From NCBI GenBank assembly GCA_963575745.1, contig CAUYUJ010010380.1, positions 405,001 to 450,000 of the forward strand: a stretch of DNA of 45,000 bases, read 5' to 3'. The notes below the pieces were generated by a model. That model searched no databases, was not told the DNA's origin, and was given only the letters and a program-made list of their open reading frames with translations. The stretch comes from Prorocentrum cordatum (taxonomy: Eukaryota; Sar; Dinophyceae; Prorocentrales; Prorocentraceae). Both the position numbers and the translations under genes were made by a program. This document shows, piece after piece, positions 40,141 through 45,000 of the stretch (position 1 is the first letter of the stretch; every line of letters starts with the position of its first letter).

Positions 40141-43120
40141 CGGAGCGACCCGGATCGGCGGCACTGGCCAGAGGCCACTGCAATAACTCTGGCCCGTCTG
40201 GAATCGCCCCGTCTGGAGCTTGACATTTGTGGACGAGATGTCCCAGAACGGTAGAGTATCTCGCGTGCTCGTGGCACGCGCGCAGCCATCATTCGTCTGC
40301 GCCGCCGCCTTCCCCAGCATCGCTCTTTTATCAAGTGTGCGACCGCGCTGTCCAACCGATCAGTGGCATCTTCTGCAAATCGCACCTCGTCGAGCGCGCG
40401 TGGGTGGCGGAGCTGCCGGCGCGAAGGCGCGAGAGCGAAAACTCCGCAAATGCGTAAAACTCGAACAGAGAACGCCCGTCGGAAGTCGCGGGCGCGACGC
40501 GAGGGCCAAGAAAGGCTCGGCGGGCCATGGCGGGTCAGAACGCTGGGCCCTGGGGGCGCGCGCGCCGACGGGCGGGGCGCGAGTGAGACCCGCGCGTGAG
40601 GGTGGTGAGCGAGGCCACGGGGCGAGGAACCCGCTGAAAAAGCCGAAGCAGCGCTGCGCCCCCTGCGGCCATTGGCGGGCCGACGCGGAGGCGGTGACGT
40701 GACCGAGTAGCATTGGAATTTTGACATGCTGCCGCCAACTGTCTGTGTAAGCTGCAGTGTGCAATTTCCTGCTGCGCTCCTGAATTACATGGTGTTCTGC
40801 CGAATCTCTTCCATGGCCCCTGGGGGCGACGCGCCCAGCGCCCTTCGAGCGCCGATTTTGCTCGTCGCCTTGTAGGGCGTGCTGCGGGCGAATGCGGGCG
40901 AAGGCAGCGGCTGCTCTCCTGGCTCGGGCTAATCGGTCGGCATCGGACCCCCCCGCGCCGCGAAGCGAACCGCGCGCTTTCGCTGATCGGAGCACTTCGT
41001 CGTCTGAAACAGCCGGGGCCTGTCGCGGGGACCCCCTGTGGCTGCTGTGCTAATATTTCGGTGCGCCACTCAATGGGCAAGGCGCGCGTCGTCGGTCCTC
41101 GGGCCTGGCGCTCGTCCGCGAACTTGCAACTTGCGCCCGAAACTGCTGTGAATATGTGTGTGGGGGCGACTGGGCTGATGGCCTTTCGCGCGGGCCTCTT
41201 CCACGCGTGAGCGCCTGGCCCCCTGGCCCCTGGGCTGCGGCGATCTCCGGGGCGTCGGCGTCGGATGCGCGGTTCTTCGCAGTGGCGCCCTCGCAAAATC
41301 GAATACTCTCAGGTGGGCGCGCCGCAACCGTGCGGGGCGCGATCGACAAGGCATCGCAGTGCGTGGCGGCCGCGGCGCCGGCCTCAAACAACAGCGTTCA
41401 AGTGGCGCTGCGGGCGGGCGCTGCGGGCGTGGGAGATGCCGGCGGTCTTCGGGCTCTGGGGCATCTGCGCTTCAGCGTCTCGCGCTGCTTTATCTGGGTG
41501 GCGCGCAGCCGGCGCGCGCAGGACATCGCGCTGCAGTCTGTCGCGGAGGGCCGCGCTGGCGCCCCAATGTTAGCGCAAACCGATACGCGAATCGCATTCA
41601 ACGCGCGGCGCTTGGCGCCCCTGGGCCCCGCGCCGCTGGGTAGGCAGCCGCGTTCGTCCTCGCCGAGGCAGTATTGCACGATGGAGGTCTCCTGCCAGTC
41701 ACCCTTGCCGGCGCCCAGGACGCACTGCTCGTCGCGGGTCCCGAGGTCGCCAGCTGGCCCCGATGCGACGAGGGCGCGGCGCGCCCTCTCTCTCCGCGCG
41801 TCCGCCACGGGCGGCGCGGCATGATCTCGAAATTGCTCGAAACCCCCATCGGGGTTGAAAGCCTGCCCTGCGTCTGCGTCGAAGTCGCCAGCAACCCGCC
41901 CAGACTGCTGCGCGCCTGGTGGTCGCGCCGACATCGAAGGTCAGCCGCCATGCGCGCGCGTGGTTTTTATTGCCGTTGCCTCTGGGTGACCTCTCAATTC
42001 GTCGCGAGCAGCGTCGGCTCGATGGCGCCTGGGGCAGCTGGCTCCAAAGGTCGCGCTTCGAGGCTGACAGTGCAATCGTCGACGCCCGCGTTGTCTCTGA
42101 CCGATATCACGCCGCGCCGACCGACGCCGTGCACAACGGCCTGCACTACGTGATCAAGGTCAACCTACGGCCATGGCCAGGTCCATCGCGTGAGGGCGCT
42201 GACCAGGCCTGCCGCAGATCTCGAGGATAAGAACGCGCGCAAGCTTTCCGCGCTGACGCAACATTTTCTGGGTGAGCTTCCTCCAAGGGCCACGCAACGT
42301 ACACGAAGCAGCAACGGGATCGCAGTCCTCGCGATCAATCCGCATGTCACTGCCATCATATATGTTCACTACGAACATTGCGTCGACGGTCTCTCGAGGG
42401 CCTGATATCGTAGCCCGGCTGCCTGTGCCGGCGCGGGGGGGGGGGGGGCGGGCGAGGGAGCTCTCTCGCGCCGAAGAAAGAAACTCGAATTGTGCCTCCT
42501 GGCGTTCCGAGTCGATGCTGCCGCGCCGTCCGCCAACAACGTCGAACTGCGCATGCGAGCGTGCTAGAAATCGATATCTGTGGAAACCAGCGTCGCCGCC
42601 ACGAACGCCGAATGGTCGGGGGGGGGGACCTGCGCCAACGCGTGGGCGCCTTCCTGCTCTCGCCGAACAGCGCGCGTGGCCCTCCCCTCCTCGCTCCGAA
42701 CCCAACTGCGGCCGCGGCCGCCGCCTCGACCTTGCCGCCCGCGCCCGAAGCCTCGGTCGCCAGGGGCGCCGCCCGCGCGCGGCGGAGGGGGGGGGGGGCG
42801 GGGGGGGCGCAGGGGCGCCGGAGGCAGGGGCAAAGGAAAACGACAGAGGAGAAGCAGGACAAGGTGCGCGAGGAGGACTACGAATACGATGAAACAAAAA
42901 CGCGGGTGAAGAGAGGAGGACATAGAGGAACGGCGTCTGCAACGACAGGATCTGCGGCAACAAACAGCACGGCATCGGCGGCGTCGGCCGCGCCGCGCCG
43001 TACATGCATGCAAACATTAAATACTGTGGGCCAAAGGCGTTGGACGGATGGGGAGGTGCTGGAAAGACAAGAGAAGAGGGAGGTGCCGCGCACCAGCGCA
43101 AATCGAAAAACGCAAGTTCC
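40141..43120. other. GC-rich stretch without an assignable gene
   Basis: Overlapping open frames on both strands reflect the GC content. Two pieces look slightly more protein-like: a minus-strand frame near 41900-41600 (FNPDGGFEQFRDHA, KGDWQETSIVQYCLGEDE) and a plus-strand frame near 42060-42165 (ADSAIVDARVVSDRYHAA). Neither could be extended or recognised. G runs lie at 42436-42447 and 42789-42799. Confidence 0.35.
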
Positions 43121-45000
43121 TAAATACCTCTCGTGCCCCCTTTTCGACCCTCCTTCTCATTGTCTCATCCTCCCCCTCCTCCCTCGCACCGTCCTCTCTT
43201 CCTTTGTCATCATTCCCCTTGTGTGTGTTGGCCTCATCCGTTGTCCTCCTCCCCCCCCCACCTTTCCGTGTATCCCTCCACTGCGCTTTTCGTTTACCAC
43301 GCGTTGTATGTCCCATGCGATGTCCCTGCGCCCCGCGCAGGCCCGCTTTCGTTTCAATGCGCCTCTCCCCCGTCCCGTTCGCCCGCCAACCCCCTTCGCC
43401 TCGACCCGCGCATTTTCCATCAGGAGCGACGCAATGTCTTGTCGATCTGGTCAGATTCAATCTTTGCTTTTGTCATGAGCGTATTTGTATAATGTCTACA
43501 TAGCGTGGTCCACATGTTATCACATGGGTTCCCCGACGGTAAACAGCTATTCCAAGGTATCAGACAAGCTGATCGTACAAATGAAACCCCCTCGCGTCTG
43601 ACCGGGCGGGAGGGAGAGAACGAAGGGGAAGGAGGGGGAATGATGGGGGAGCCAGAGAGAGGGAGGTTTGGGAATGAGGGGTGGGGTGGGGGGGAAGGCC
43701 GTGAAGAGAGGAAGCGCAAGCAGATCAGGACAAGGTCCAGGAAAGAAAAACAACGAGACATATACCGAACCAACATCGACGACGTGGATGGCCGCATGGC
43801 AAGCTCCAAGTGGACTGGCTTCTTGTGGGGTGGAATCAGTCTTGGGAGCCTTGGCGTGAAAACTGGACGAACACTGACACTCGCCATCTCTGACGATATG
43901 CTCTCTTGCGTCCAGTAGCTGCGCCTCTCTCGAGCGTGAAACGGTCACGCACAAGAGGCTGGATAGGAATCGCATCTGCAGACAGTGCGCAGGCTTGCAT
44001 CATGTCCTCCTTGCCCTCCTCGACGGGCTGGTGCTCCTTGGGGAGGTTCCACTTCGGGTCCTGCGCAGGTGGCAAGGGGAAGCGGCGTATAGCTGACGCT
44101 GATGAAGCACACTTCGCATTTTAATGCAAACTTAGTGCGCTTGTTTCAACCTAACACACCGACTCACCATCGCATCAATTTCAACTGTGCATTCTACCTC
44201 AAATGCATGTTATTTCCACCTTGACATGTTTCGCCTTTGACATTCGTACTCACCTCTTGTCGCCTGAAAAATATGTTTCCATCGGAATCCAGCAACTGTC
44301 TCCTGACAGAAAACACAATACCAAAGAACTGATTATCGAAACGAACAGCAAACGGCATCGAACATGATTAACACAAACTAAACAAACACTATAATGAACA
44401 CGCCATTCGACGAGAACGGAAGCGAGAACAATCAGAGGCGGCGGGACACTTGGGAAATCTGGGTGCGAGGACGCTCGATGCCCAGAACCGGCTCGACAAC
44501 GGCCGAGAACTGGACACAAAAACTATGATTTGCACCGGGGGGCAACCCCAACAGGAAAACAAGGTGAGCCTCAAAACTTAAACGAAACGCAAAGAACCAG
44601 CTGGGAACGACGATGAACATCGAGACCAATTCCACGCGAAACCGATGAGACAACTGGTCCGGAAACTGAAAACAGATGGAACAACGAGACCGACAAAACA
44701 GCTGCCATGCCGTTCCAAGGGACCACGAAAATTTGGAGTCCACCCTTGTAGACAACCTGCTCGAATGAATTCTGGCCCATCGTCCTGGCCGGCGTTCCGC
44801 TTCGATGCCTCCCCCCTCCACTTGCTCACACGCACCAACACCACCAAATCTTAGTTGCTCCTTTTCTGGCGATGATCCACTCGATATCCATCCTCGGATA
44901 TCACACCGTCCTGGCAACTCTGTCGAGCCGCGTCCAGCCGTGGAAAACGAGGGACCGCCCCGAGGGGCAAAGCAACGCAATGTCAGATTAAGTGCCAACA
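43121..45000. other. No supported gene
   Basis: A CT-rich patch at 43140-43270, a GGGA-rich patch at 43600-43700 and otherwise mixed sequence. A minus-strand frame at 44998-44432 is open for 188 codons and its middle is hydrophobic, but no motif is recognised and other frames are equally open. Confidence 0.35.

Noticed and set aside
39400-40320. Proline-rich minus-strand frame of about 300 codons
   Set aside because: Mirror image of the G-rich purine tract and the ATC repeat.
42160-43101. 313-codon minus-strand frame
   Set aside because: GC-rich shadow with a competing long plus-strand frame and no recognisable motif.

Overview
The window looks like nuclear DNA of a protist with a very repeat-rich, GC-rich genome. 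A dinoflagellate is the best guess. The reasons are a non-canonical GC-AG intron with terminal inverted repeats, a PPR-protein relic, a degraded copia-type retrotransposon, an ISXO2-like transposase, and very many minisatellites and simple repeats. Genus cannot be decided from the sequence. I see no bacterial operon, rRNA, tRNA or CRISPR array.

Layout. Positions 1-13,300 are almost gene-free: a weak minus-strand gene relic at 1.25-1.69 kb, a 73-bp tandem array (2.97-3.51 kb) ending in a GC-rich hairpin, short-period arrays (CCCTATAG type, CTCTTGGG type, GGA, 8-bp CGGACAGC type), dispersed hairpins, and an AT-rich ~152-bp satellite (10.64-11.94 kb). Positions 14,140-23,640 are the gene-rich core, all on the plus strand. 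Positions 23,640-27,200 hold purine tracts and a ~270-bp foldback repeat built on TCAAGGTTTCGCTTGA. A PPR relic (27.26-28.15 kb) and a copia-type reverse transcriptase/RNase H relic (29.43-31.25 kb) lie on the minus strand. From 32.5 kb to the end come more CCCAAGAGG-type repeats, a 90-bp tandem array (35.37-37.31 kb), purine/pyrimidine tracts and unassigned sequence.

The core is the main discovery candidate. Read in order it encodes: a papain-like Cys-His domain (15.6-16.6 kb), a D5/P4-like superfamily 3 helicase (16.8-18.6 kb), a TV-Pol-like DNA polymerase related to family A (18.65-19.92 kb, interrupted by a 200-bp introner-like intron), two full and one partial copies of a ~245-residue papain-like module, and a zinc ribbon followed by an ISXO2/IS1595-like transposase (22.2-23.6 kb). 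Polymerase tail, protease-like repeats and transposase zinc ribbon share one uninterrupted 972-codon frame. The arrangement suggests a self-replicating transposon or polinton-like-virus relative with its own polymerase, helicase and transposase, perhaps expressed as a polyprotein. No capsid gene or packaging ATPase is visible. In-frame stops and frameshifts indicate that this copy is decayed. Domain assignments were made by eye from motifs and need profile searches.
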